Positions 1 through 6,014 of a stretch of DNA of 9,699 nt are shown piece after piece (position 1 is the first letter of the stretch; every line of letters starts with the position of its first letter). Source of the stretch: Lachnospiraceae bacterium. GTDB lineage: Bacteria; Bacillota; Clostridia; Lachnospirales; Lachnospiraceae. A program made the position numbers and the translations under genes. The stretch lies in contig CAAGFP010000197.1 in assembly GCA_900769175.1 (NCBI GenBank), positions 1 through 9,699 on the forward strand, in the 5' to 3' direction. The notes beneath the pieces are model-generated. The model worked only from the letters and a program-made list of their open reading frames with translations. It was not told where the DNA came from and ran no database searches.

Positions 1-126
1 AAAGTCTTTATTAGTTCAAAATGCGATAACACAGAAGACATTATGAATGGGAAAAATAGGGTTTGTAAGAAAGAGTTTAGTGATAATCCAATAATCAAAA
101 GTAGTAAAAGATTAAAAAAACTTTAG
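1..126 (+). CDS. 3' end of an unidentified ORF (partial, enters from left edge)
   Basis: Frame 1 is open from the first base and ends at TAG (124-126), giving 41 residues. The peptide begins KVFISSKCDNTEDIMN and ends in a strongly basic tail (SSKRLKKL). The composition is hydrophilic and lysine-rich, as at the C-terminus of many clostridial proteins, but I recognise no family. An open frame of this length can occur by chance in AT-rich DNA, so the call rests only on its continuity to the edge and plausible codon use. The next gene's probable promoter starts just after this stop, which is consistent with a gene boundary here. Confidence 0.35.
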   Translation, partial: KVFISSKCDNTEDIMNGKNRVCKKEFSDNPIIKSSKRLKKL

Positions 127-134
127 ACAATTTT

Positions 135-163
135 AAGACACAGAAATAACTGTATGGTAGAAT
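135..163 (+). promoter_or_regulatory. Probable sigma-A promoter of the VanZ-family gene
   Basis: The -10 candidate TAGAAT (158-163) matches TATAAT at five of six positions and is preceded by TGG, an extended -10 signature. A weak -35, AAGACA (135-140), lies 17 bases upstream. The predicted start near 170 leaves a leader of about 25 bases that contains the GGAGGAG ribosome binding site at 181-187. This is inferred from consensus matching only. Confidence 0.45.
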
Positions 164-194
164 GTAGCTATTAGTTTTTTGGAGGAGATAATAA

Positions 195-788
195 ATGTAT
201 AGAATATATAGTGCACTTATTGAACTCTTGGCAGCTTCGGTGTTTATAATTCCCATTTTTGCTATATATAACAAGTTCTTCTTTCACAGCGGAAAGAGAA
301 CAGTTTTATATATCGTATTCGGATTCTACATTACAGCAATTTTGGGACTTATTGGTTTTCCAAGCATAACATCACTTACCATTGAATTTTCGGTAAATTT
401 AATTCCATTTATTGATATGGTATCGGATTGTGTTAACGCTTGCTTGAATATACTTTTGTTTGTCCCGTTTGGTTTATTTTTGCCAATATTATGGAATAAG
501 TTCAGAAGTATTAAAAGTACTGCACTGATGGGGCTGATTACATCTTGTGTTGTTGAAGTATCTCAGATTTTTACTTTTAGAACCACCGATATAAATGACT
601 TAATCACAAATACTGTTGGAACTATAATCGGATATTATACTGCACAATGTCTCACTGGCAAATTTACTAAACATATAGTGTTGGATTCACAAGACAGAGA
701 CTTTTATATTATATGTGGTTCTGTTGGACTTATCATGTTTTTGTTACAACCATTTGTTTCGTCATTTATATGGCAACTGATACTATAA
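195..788 (+). CDS. VanZ-family integral membrane protein
   Basis: A 197-residue, very hydrophobic protein with about five or six predicted membrane segments (roughly residues 5-26, 36-56, 78-100, 108-126, 136-152 and 172-194). It shows the conserved VanZ-family pattern: NLIPF (68-72), N85 followed by LLFVPFG (87-93), E121-x-x-Q124, then RTTDINDLITNTVG (129-142) with the family's Arg, Asp and Asn positions. VanZ gives low-level teicoplanin resistance in the vanA cluster, but most chromosomal VanZ-like proteins have no proven role, so no resistance phenotype should be inferred. Full length for the family. The ATG at 195 follows GGAGG (181-185) at good spacing. It appears to be a single-gene unit, with no van genes nearby. 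Confidence 0.88.
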   Translation: MYRIYSALIELLAASVFIIPIFAIYNKFFFHSGKRTVLYIVFGFYITAILGLIGFPSITSLTIEFSVNLIPFIDMVSDCVNACLNILLFVPFGLFLPILWNKFRSIKSTALMGLITSCVVEVSQIFTFRTTDINDLITNTVGTIIGYYTAQCLTGKFTKHIVLDSQDRDFYIICGSVGLIMFLLQPFVSSFIWQLIL

Positions 789-828
789 ATCTTAAATTGT
801 AGGGAACAGAAACTTTCAGTTAGCAGGT

Positions 829-1117
829 TTGTTCGCCATGCCGACAGACTCACAAGCTTGCGCTTGTTCGTTGTCGCGGCGTTCGCCGTATTGTCCACTG
901 TCTAAATATGCTCTTACGTGTGCAAGCGCCCGACGTGCAGTATTTAGCCACTGTCCAGCATGGCTCATTGCTACGCGCAAAATTCAGTTTGGACCTGAAG
1001 CAAAACAAGGAAATAAGCCCCGCAGCAGCATCGTGTAAGGAGGCGAGGAAAGCGTAATGAGAATAAGGAAAATGTGGAGAGGGCCAGGAGAGTAGAGAAA
1101 AGTCCCCAAAAAAGAAC
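829..1117. other. GC-richer, structured block of unknown nature inside a gene-free stretch
   Basis: The 542 bases between the VanZ gene and the regulator gene lack a convincing complete gene. Within them, about 829-1117 is clearly richer in G and C than the AT-rich DNA on either side. It contains short hairpins (CGGCGTTCGCCG at 877-888 and a longer one at 902-947) and a purine-rich right part (about 1035-1117). Open frames cross it on both strands (829-1038 plus, 850-1131 minus), but neither encodes a protein-like sequence and neither has a clear ribosome binding site. The abrupt change in composition suggests an inserted or repeated noncoding element, possibly structured RNA. That is inference: I see no terminal inverted repeats or clear target-site duplication for the block as a whole. 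Confidence 0.4.
895..955. repeat. Hairpin flanked by direct repeats CCACTGTC
   Basis: CTAAATATGC (902-911) pairs with GCAGTATTTAG (937-947), giving ten base pairs with one bulged G. An inner ACGT (916-919) can pair with ACGT (933-936). The octamer CCACTGTC occurs immediately at the left (895-902) and again right after the stem (948-955), overlapping the stem by one base on the left. The layout resembles a small folded element with flanking duplications, or part of a structured RNA. The repeats are short enough that chance is possible. Confidence 0.4.
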
Positions 1118-1267
1118 GATAATGACAACATAGAGAAATGGTATGAAGATTTTATGCTGACTTCAAAGGCAAGAGAATGTATTGAAATATTTGACCAGTT
1201 GCTTCCGGATTATAAACATATATCAAATATTAAAAAAATAGATAGCATACTTTGGAGCATAAGATAA
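1118..1267 (+). pseudogene. Possible 3' remnant of a protein gene
   Basis: An open frame ending in TAA (1265-1267) encodes a protein-like C-terminal segment, with IEKWYEDFMLTSKAREC early and IDSILWSIR at the end, having amphipathic helix character. The frame stays open back to 1067, but no start codon with a ribosome binding site is present. The only in-frame ATG (1154) would give 37 residues and lacks a Shine-Dalgarno sequence. The upstream part runs into the atypical GC-richer block, so a gene whose 5' end was replaced or lost is a reasonable reading. The family is not recognised, and a chance ORF remains possible. Confidence 0.3.
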
Positions 1268-1330
1268 ATATGATGTTGAAGAATGAAGAAGGCTCTTGCA
1301 GGGGGAGTAGACAAGGCAAAAGTGCGGTAT

Positions 1331-1732
1331 CTAACTGTTGCCGGAGGATGTTTTTATGGAACAAAGTGCTTGTTTAATTGCTTCAAAGCTCTCCTCGCTT
1401 AAATCATGTTCAACTTTACAGGCATCGGCCAAAGCGGTTTCTTTGCTTACGCCGATGTGCATGAGCAATTCCGCAAGGATGGTATGCCGTTCTAATACAT
1501 CTTCTGCACGCCTCCTGCCGGTTTCGGTCAGTGTAATGAATCCGGTGCTGTCCATCGTTATGTATCCTTTTTCGCGAAGGTTTTTCATGGCAATACTGAC
1601 GCTTGGCTTTGTAAAATTCAATTTATATGCAATATCGATGGAACGGACCTGTCCTCTGCTTTTTTGCAGCATAAGAATTGCTTCTAAATAATCCTCCAGC
1701 GACTCGTCCGCACGATGTTTGATATAACTCAT
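1331..1732 (-). CDS. DtxR/MntR-family metal-dependent transcriptional repressor
   Basis: A 133-residue protein of the short, MntR-like form, with an N-terminal winged helix-turn-helix (about 10-75; recognition helix near FTKPSVSIAMKNLRE) and a helical metal-binding and dimerisation domain (about 76-133). It lacks the C-terminal SH3-like domain of DtxR/IdeR. Metal ligands can be placed by family comparison: D14 and E17 (MntR D8 and E11), H83 (H77), C105 in the stretch DACKVEHD (Cys as in DtxR C102, where MntR has E99), E108 and H109. The Asp/Cys mix makes Fe(II) or Mn(II) both possible; context favours Fe(II). The ATG at 1732 is chosen because GGAG lies seven bases upstream; a GTG at 1756 would add eight residues without such a site. 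It diverges from feoAB, whose control region carries matching palindromes. Confidence 0.9.
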   Translation of the reverse strand: MSYIKHRADESLEDYLEAILMLQKSRGQVRSIDIAYKLNFTKPSVSIAMKNLREKGYITMDSTGFITLTETGRRRAEDVLERHTILAELLMHIGVSKETALADACKVEHDLSEESFEAIKQALCSIKTSSGNS

Positions 1733-1756
1733 TTTGATTCTCCAATCTTTTTTCAC

Positions 1757-1785
1757 ATCATATCATTTTTGTATAAAAAAAACAA
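1757..1785 (-). promoter_or_regulatory. Probable promoter of the DtxR-family gene
   Basis: Read on the minus strand, TTGTTT (1785-1780) and TATGAT (1762-1757) are separated by 17 bases. The -10 matches consensus at five of six positions; the -35 keeps only TTG. The predicted start around 1750 leaves a leader of just under 20 bases that holds the GGAG site. No copy of the GTTAG-type palindrome overlaps it, so autoregulation is not evident from the sequence. Confidence 0.5.
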
Positions 1786-1824
1786 ATAGAAATCTCACAG
1801 AGTTCATTACCCCCCCACAGAAAT

Positions 1825-1886
1825 TGTTAAGAAAACAGCACAGAGATTATTATTTAAATCGCATAGAGCCTGTTAAGAAAACATCA
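1825..1886. repeat. Two direct repeats TGTTAAGAAAACAnCA in the divergent intergenic region
   Basis: TGTTAAGAAAACAGCA (1825-1840) recurs as TGTTAAGAAAACATCA (1871-1886), differing at one base, with start points 46 bases apart. Both lie between the regulator and feo promoters, upstream of both. They could bind a second regulator or be leftovers of a local duplication; no known operator is recognised. Confidence 0.5.
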
Positions 1887-1935
1887 ATAATAAAGTTTAT
1901 TGTGAAAAGAAATCAAATATGGAATGGAGAAATAT

Positions 1936-1966
1936 AAAATTTTATGAAATTGAAAATTTTATGAAA
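1936..1966. repeat. Tandem 14-base repeat just upstream of the feo -35 box
   Basis: AAAATTTTATGAAA occurs exactly twice, at 1936-1949 and 1953-1966, with a 17-base period, ending five bases before the TTGACA hexamer. The AT-rich phased tracts sit where an UP element or an activator site would be. The function is inferred from position only. Confidence 0.55.
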
Positions 1967-1971
1967 ATGTG

Positions 1972-2000
1972 TTGACAAAAGAAGTTAGTTATATTAAACT
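1972..2000 (+). promoter_or_regulatory. feoA(B) promoter
   Basis: A perfect -35 TTGACA (1972-1977) and a -10 TAAACT (1995-2000) are separated by 17 bases. The likely start is near 2006-2008, directly at the left end of the palindrome at 2008-2023. A half-site GTTAGTT (1984-1990), with a degenerate partner ending at 1999, lies in the spacer and -10, so a repressor could occupy the core promoter as well as the start site. This arrangement suits metal-dependent repression by the divergent DtxR-family protein. Confidence 0.7.
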
Positions 2001-2007
2001 CAACATG

Positions 2008-2023
2008 GTTAGAAAAAACTAAC
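2008..2023. promoter_or_regulatory. DtxR-family operator at the feo transcription start
   Basis: GTTAGAAAAAACTAAC has perfect outer arms GTTAG/CTAAC around six A residues. It differs from the second box (2367-2382) at only two positions. TTAG-N6-CTAA is the outer core of known DtxR/IdeR-type boxes. Its place at the predicted start of transcription fits repression. The regulator assignment is inferred from divergence and family. Confidence 0.65.
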
Positions 2024-2069
2024 TAAAAATTAAGATATATGAATATGCAGCCTAAACGGAGCGGAAAGG

Positions 2070-2294
2070 ATGGGAGAAGATATGAGTTTAGCGGATGCAA
2101 TAACCGGAAAAGAATATATGGTGAAAGAGATTCAAACGGAAGACGAAGAATTAACCTCTTTTTTATTTTCGCTCGGATGTTATAGCGGCGAACCGATTAC
2201 TGTAATTTCACATATTAAAGGAGGCTGTGTTGTTTCCATTAAAGATGCCAGATATAACATGGATATTGATTTGGCGAAAATGATTACGATATGA
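2070..2294 (+). CDS. feoA: FeoA, small SH3-like accessory protein of Fe(II) transport
   Basis: Seventy-four residues covering one FeoA (SH3-like beta barrel) domain. The core ELTSFLFSLGCYSGEPITVI and the C-terminal VSIKDARYNMDIDLAKMI are typical of clostridial FeoA. FeoA is a cytosolic partner of the FeoB transporter, thought to modulate its G domain. Two starts are possible: ATG 2070 (GGAG at 2058-2061, eight bases away) and ATG 2082 (GGAG at 2073-2076, five bases away). The second gives MSLADAITG, which matches where family members usually begin, so four residues may be surplus. Only one feoA precedes feoB here, whereas many clostridia have two. A 229-base gap containing an operator separates it from feoB. 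Confidence 0.9.
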   Translation: MGEDMSLADAITGKEYMVKEIQTEDEELTSFLFSLGCYSGEPITVISHIKGGCVVSIKDARYNMDIDLAKMITI

Positions 2295-2366
2295 AAACTA
2301 ATACATGTTTATTTGTGTTATTCTTTTATTTAAGCGGTGAGTATCGCATTATTTTTTTGCTTGGAG

Positions 2367-2382
2367 GTTAGTTAAAACTAAC
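2367..2382. promoter_or_regulatory. Second DtxR-family operator, between feoA and feoB
   Basis: GTTAGTTAAAACTAAC is a palindrome with seven-base perfect arms (GTTAGTT/AACTAAC) around AA. It matches the box at the feoA start at 14 of 16 positions. It sits about 140 bases upstream of feoB. I could not place a convincing promoter next to it, so it could control an internal feoB promoter, act as a roadblock, or extend the range of the upstream site. Confidence 0.7.
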
Positions 2383-2523
2383 ACCCGTGAACAGGCTTGA
2401 AATTAAATGATTCGAACAGGTTAATCACTATATTAATTCCTGAGAAAGTCATAAAAAGCAAGGCAACAATTTAGCACAATATAATTAAGCACAATAAAAA
2501 CATAGACATACGGAGGATTGATT

Positions 2524-4530
2524 ATGAGAATTGCATTAGCGGGGAATCCCAACAGCGGAAAAACTACGATGTATAACGCCCTGACCGGAAGAAACGAAAA
2601 GGTCGGAAACTGGGCCGGCGTTACCGTAGAGAAGAAGGAAAGCCCAATCAAAAGGTCTTATTATGACGGGAAGGAAGAATTGATTGCTGTAGACCTACCG
2701 GGAGCTTATTCCATGTCTCCATTTACATCGGAGGAAAGTATTACCAGTGCCTATGTAAAGAATGAGAATCCGGATGCAATTATTAATATTGTAGATGCTA
2801 CGAATTTAAGCAGAAGTCTTTTCTTTACCACACAGCTTTTGGAACTTGGCATTCCTGTGGTGGTCGCACTGAACAAGAGTGATATTAATGAAAAGAAGGA
2901 TACACAGATTGATGCAGAACTTTTATCAAATAAGCTTGGCTGTCCTGTGATTAAGACGGTTTCCACGTCTTCCGGTCATACAGGGTTAAAAGAGGTAGTG
3001 ACAAAAGCAGCTTCTCTAAAGGGGTGTGAGCAAAAGGCTCCTTATGTGCAGGATAATATTGACCTGCATAATAAAAGTGAAGTAGAGGCGGCGGACCGAA
3101 AGCGTTTTGATTTCGTGAATTCGATTGTTTCTGCTGTTGAAACGCGTAAAGTTTTAACAAAAGAGAAAAACGGTCAGGATAAAATAGATGCCGTTCTTAT
3201 CAACCCATGGCTTGGCATCCCGATTTTTGCACTGGTCATGTTTGGCGTTTTTTATATTTCGCAGTCCACTGTCGGAACATGGATTGCGGACTGGCTGGTG
3301 GGCTTTATTGAGACCTTCCAGGAATGGGTTGCAGGCCTTGTGGAAAATGCAAATCCGTTCTTGCAATCCCTTCTTGTAGATGGAATCATTGGCGGTGTAG
3401 GTGCTGTTGTAGGCTTCCTGCCACTTGTTATGGTAATGTACTTCCTGATTGCTCTCTTGGAAGACTGTGGATACATGGCAAGAGCAACCGTCGTTCTGGA
3501 CCCTATTTTCAAGCGAGTAGGTCTTTCCGGCAAATCTGTCATTCCGATGGTAATCGGTACCGGATGTGCTATTCCGGGGATTATGGCGTGTCGGACCATC
3601 CGCAATGAGAGAGAAAGAAGAGCGACCGCAATGCTGACACCGTTTATGCCTTGTGGTGCTAAACTTCCTGTAATTGCATTGTTTGTGGGTGCATTTTTCC
3701 CGGATACACCCTGGGTGGGACCGCTCATGTACTTTGCTGGTATTGTTTTAATTCTCCTTGGAGCATTATTGATAAAAGCGATTACAGGATTTAAATACAG
3801 GAAATCTTTCTTCATTATTGAATTACCGGAGTATAAAATTCCAAGTTTGAAAAGAGCGACATTGTCTATGCTTAGCCGAGGCAAGGCATACATTATAAAG
3901 GCGGGAACCATTATTCTTGTATGTAATACGATTGTACAGATTATGCAGTCCTTTGACTGGCATTTACAGGTGGTGGAAGAAGGAATGGAGAGCACTTCCA
4001 TCCTTGCTACAATCGCTTCTCCGGTTGCGGTTATTCTTGTTCCAATCGTCGGAATTGCAGCGTGGCAGCTTGCGGCTGCGGCCGTAACCGGTTTTATTGC
4101 AAAAGAAAATGTGGTAGGAACACTTGCGGTTTGCTATGGCTTGAGGGCTTTCATTGATACGGAAGAACTGGCGCTTATTGGCGATGGAAATGTGGTAGCA
4201 TCCACGTTGGCGCTTACGAAGGTGGCAGCACTTGCTTACCTGATGTTTAATCTTTATACGCCGCCTTGTTTTGCAGCACTTGGCGCAATGAACTCAGAAA
4301 TGCAGAGTAAAAAATGGTTATGGGGAGGCATTGCCCTTCAGTTAGGAACCGGTTACACGGTAGCTTTTCTGGTATATCAGATAGGCACGTTGATTACAGC
4401 AGGAAAGTTTGGAAACGGATTTGTTCCGGGACTGATTGCCGTGCTTGCTATGGTTATGATTGTGGCTGGGCTTATTTTTAAAACCAAAAAACGGTTTGCA
4501 TCCGAGTATGAATTAAAAAAAGCAGCTTAA
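2524..4530 (+). CDS. feoB: FeoB, GTP-dependent ferrous iron transporter
   Basis: A 668-residue inner-membrane Fe(II) importer. The N-terminal G domain shows G1 GNPNSGKTT (7-15), a switch I region around GNWAGVTVEKKE (28-39), G3 DLPG (57-60) and G4 NKSD (117-120), followed by a helical GDI-like region (about 160-220). The membrane part carries two Gate repeats and conserved motifs GTGCAIPGIMACRT (345-358) and TPFMPCGAKLPV (372-383), whose cysteines are placed to line the iron path, plus NLYTPPCFA (576-584). It is somewhat shorter than E. coli FeoB (773 residues) and ends in a short basic tail. ATG 2524 is chosen because GGAGG (2512-2516) lies seven bases upstream; a TTG at 2518 is too close to that site. 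Probably repressed with feoA by the divergent DtxR-type protein. Confidence 0.97.
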   Translation: MRIALAGNPNSGKTTMYNALTGRNEKVGNWAGVTVEKKESPIKRSYYDGKEELIAVDLPGAYSMSPFTSEESITSAYVKNENPDAIINIVDATNLSRSLFFTTQLLELGIPVVVALNKSDINEKKDTQIDAELLSNKLGCPVIKTVSTSSGHTGLKEVVTKAASLKGCEQKAPYVQDNIDLHNKSEVEAADRKRFDFVNSIVSAVETRKVLTKEKNGQDKIDAVLINPWLGIPIFALVMFGVFYISQSTVGTWIADWLVGFIETFQEWVAGLVENANPFLQSLLVDGIIGGVGAVVGFLPLVMVMYFLIALLEDCGYMARATVVLDPIFKRVGLSGKSVIPMVIGTGCAIPGIMACRTIRNERERRATAMLTPFMPCGAKLPVIALFVGAFFPDTPWVGPLMYFAGIVLILLGALLIKAITGFKYRKSFFIIELPEYKIPSLKRATLSMLSRGKAYIIKAGTIILVCNTIVQIMQSFDWHLQVVEEGMESTSILATIASPVAVILVPIVGIAAWQLAAAAVTGFIAKENVVGTLAVCYGLRAFIDTEELALIGDGNVVASTLALTKVAALAYLMFNLYTPPCFAALGAMNSEMQSKKWLWGGIALQLGTGYTVAFLVYQIGTLITAGKFGNGFVPGLIAVLAMVMIVAGLIFKTKKRFASEYELKKAA

Positions 4531-4635
4531 GTCAGTTTGTTATATAGAAATTGGATAATGTCGAACGATGAAAATTGAGGTGAAAATCTATCTGAACGAT
4601 GAAGACGGTAGAAATTTTATCAGGAGGAAACTACT

Positions 4636-4848
4636 ATGGAGAATGTGATGATTATTGGTATTGTTTTGGTAATAGTAGGCATAGCAGTTTTATTTATATG
4701 GAAGGAAAAAAAGAAGGGCAGCAGATGTATCGGCTGCCCGGCCGCCGGTTGCTGCAAGCAAAACGGATGCGGAAAGGCGAAGAAGAACGTTTTAGAGAAG
4801 AAAGAGGATAGAGCGTTCGCAATCAGAAATTCGGAAAATGAATTTTAG
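4636..4848 (+). CDS. FeoB-associated Cys-rich membrane protein
   Basis: Seventy residues: one N-terminal membrane helix (about 4-23), a lysine stretch (24-28), then a cysteine cluster with Cys at 31, 34, 39, 40 and 45 (CIGCPAAGCC and NGCG), and a charged tail. This layout matches the small family found directly after feoB in many clostridia. Its role is unproven, but membrane anchoring with Cys ligands suggests handling Fe(II) at the FeoB exit or assisting the transporter. AGGAGG (4622-4627) lies eight bases before the ATG. It follows feoB after 105 bases and is probably in the same operon. Its last four bases overlap the end of the convergent hydE gene. The frame starting at ATG 4599 is a shadow of this gene. 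Confidence 0.85.
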   Translation: MENVMIIGIVLVIVGIAVLFIWKEKKKGSRCIGCPAAGCCKQNGCGKAKKNVLEKKEDRAFAIRNSENEF

Positions 4849-5891
4849 TGCTTCTCCTTAATAACATTGCCGACTGCCGTTACAATACGATATCCTGCTG
4901 AATTTACGCGCTGTTCCAGACAACCCCGGCACTGCGCGGCTTCCTCGCCGGTGCATATTTTATTCTCATAAAGCGCATAGAGTTTTCGGACTCTGACCGG
5001 TGACAGGTTTGGCATTACCACATTAGCGCCTGCTTTCAAGCCGAGTTCCCGACCCTGCGGATGAATGGTTCCGAGTGCAGTGGTTGACGGAATTAAAGCA
5101 TATGGGAAAATAAGGCGCAACAGGGAAATAAGCCGTAATGTGAGCGACAGACTACCGTTTTCAAACGATGAAAACGGCGTCTCATTATGCGTGATAAACG
5201 GCCCGATTCCAATCATATCCGGCTGCAAATCCTGTAAGAAACGAATGTCCTCTATCAGGTTGTCTGTCGTCTGATAGGGAGAACCTACCATAAAGCCGGA
5301 GCCGACCTGGTACCCGATTTCCTTCAGATCATAGAGGCATTGCTTTCGGTTTTGCAGACTCATACTGTCAGGGTGAAGTTTCCGGTAATGTTCATTGTTT
5401 GCAGTTTCGTGACGCAGAAGATAGCGGTTTGCGCCCGCTTCAAAATATGCTTTATAGCTTTCCTTCGATTTCTCGCCGATGGATAAAGTGATTGCACAAT
5501 CAGGATATCTCGTTCGGATGCCTGAAACAATATCGCAGATAATAGCATCGGTATAAAATAAATCCTCACCACCCTGCAGTACGAACGTGCGAAAACCGAG
5601 CCGGTAACCTTCTTCGCAGCAGGCGAGAATTTCTTCTTTGGTCAGCCGGTAACGTATCGAATTTCTGTTGTCACGGCGGATTCCGCAGTAAAAGCAGTTG
5701 TTCTTACAGTAATTTGTAAATTCGATAAGTCCCCGGATATAGACTTCGTCCCCGTAGATTTCTCTTCGCTTTTTGTCGGCAGCAGACATAAGCGCATTGT
5801 CGTAGCTGTCGCTTTGCAGTAATACGTTCAACTCGTTATCAGAAAGATTTCTGTCAGTTATCAGTTTTTCAATCATATCAAATGTTTTCAT
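4845..5891 (-). CDS. hydE: HydE, radical SAM maturase of [FeFe]-hydrogenase
   Basis: A 348-residue radical S-adenosylmethionine enzyme with the CxxxCxxC cluster site at C62, C66 and C69 in NYCKNNCFYCGIRRDN. It further matches HydE through VLQGGED (104-110), YLLRHETAN (157-165), MIGIGPFI.H (226-235) and TTALGTI (270-276). The C-terminal CX7CX2C (C313, C321, C324) corresponds to the auxiliary cluster of Thermotoga maritima HydE, present in only part of the family. HydE acts in the cytosol in assembling the 2Fe subcluster of the H-cluster, together with HydF and HydG, which are not in this window. The length is usual. The start at 5891 has only a weak AGAG site. It lies 102 bases downstream of the GH32 gene on the same strand. 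BioB- and PylB-like enzymes are relatives, but the motifs favour HydE. Confidence 0.9.
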   Translation of the reverse strand: MKTFDMIEKLITDRNLSDNELNVLLQSDSYDNALMSAADKKRREIYGDEVYIRGLIEFTNYCKNNCFYCGIRRDNRNSIRYRLTKEEILACCEEGYRLGFRTFVLQGGEDLFYTDAIICDIVSGIRTRYPDCAITLSIGEKSKESYKAYFEAGANRYLLRHETANNEHYRKLHPDSMSLQNRKQCLYDLKEIGYQVGSGFMVGSPYQTTDNLIEDIRFLQDLQPDMIGIGPFITHNETPFSSFENGSLSLTLRLISLLRLIFPYALIPSTTALGTIHPQGRELGLKAGANVVMPNLSPVRVRKLYALYENKICTGEEAAQCRGCLEQRVNSAGYRIVTAVGNVIKEKH

Positions 5892-5922
5892 ATTTTATCT
5901 CTGCTTTCGTAAGTTCTGACTA

Positions 5923-6014
5923 TCACAATCAAATAAAGCTTCCTCAATTACAGAATATAAATCCGTAATCACAAACAAATAAAACTTCGTCAATTACATG
6001 AATGAAATCTCCGC
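5923..6014. repeat. Degenerate tandem duplication of about 46 bases at the GH32 3' end
   Basis: TCACAATCAAATAAAGCTTC (from 5923) recurs as TCACAAACAAATAAAACTTC (from 5969), and similarity continues through TCAATTACA, GAAT and AAATC-CG on both sides, giving a period of about 46 bases. The right copy contains the last codons and stop of the GH32 gene (stop at 5996-5994); the left copy lies in the gap before hydE. It looks like an old local duplication of a gene end that has since diverged. Confidence 0.6.

Noticed and set aside
195..788. Glycopeptide resistance cluster
   Set aside because: Only a VanZ-family protein is present; no vanA/H/X/S/R-type genes are in the window, and chromosomal VanZ-like proteins are common without resistance.
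850..1131. Minus-strand 93-residue frame across the GC-richer block
   Set aside because: Composition is rich in Ser, Cys, Arg and Phe without hydrophobic periodicity or a clear ribosome binding site; an overlapping plus-strand frame is equally open, as expected in GC-richer noncoding DNA.
3252..4001. Minus-strand 249-residue open frame
   Set aside because: It lies wholly inside feoB on the other strand, has no protein-like features, and feoB motifs show the plus strand is coding.
4563..4603. Direct repeat GAACGATGAA at 4563-4572 and 4594-4603 between feoB and the Cys-rich gene
   Set aside because: Only ten bases in AT-rich DNA with no further symmetry; chance is a sufficient explanation.
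4599..4811. Alternative 70-residue frame overlapping the Cys-rich gene
   Set aside because: It reads the same DNA in another frame; the frame from 4636 has AGGAGG and the membrane-plus-cysteine layout of a known feoB-linked family.
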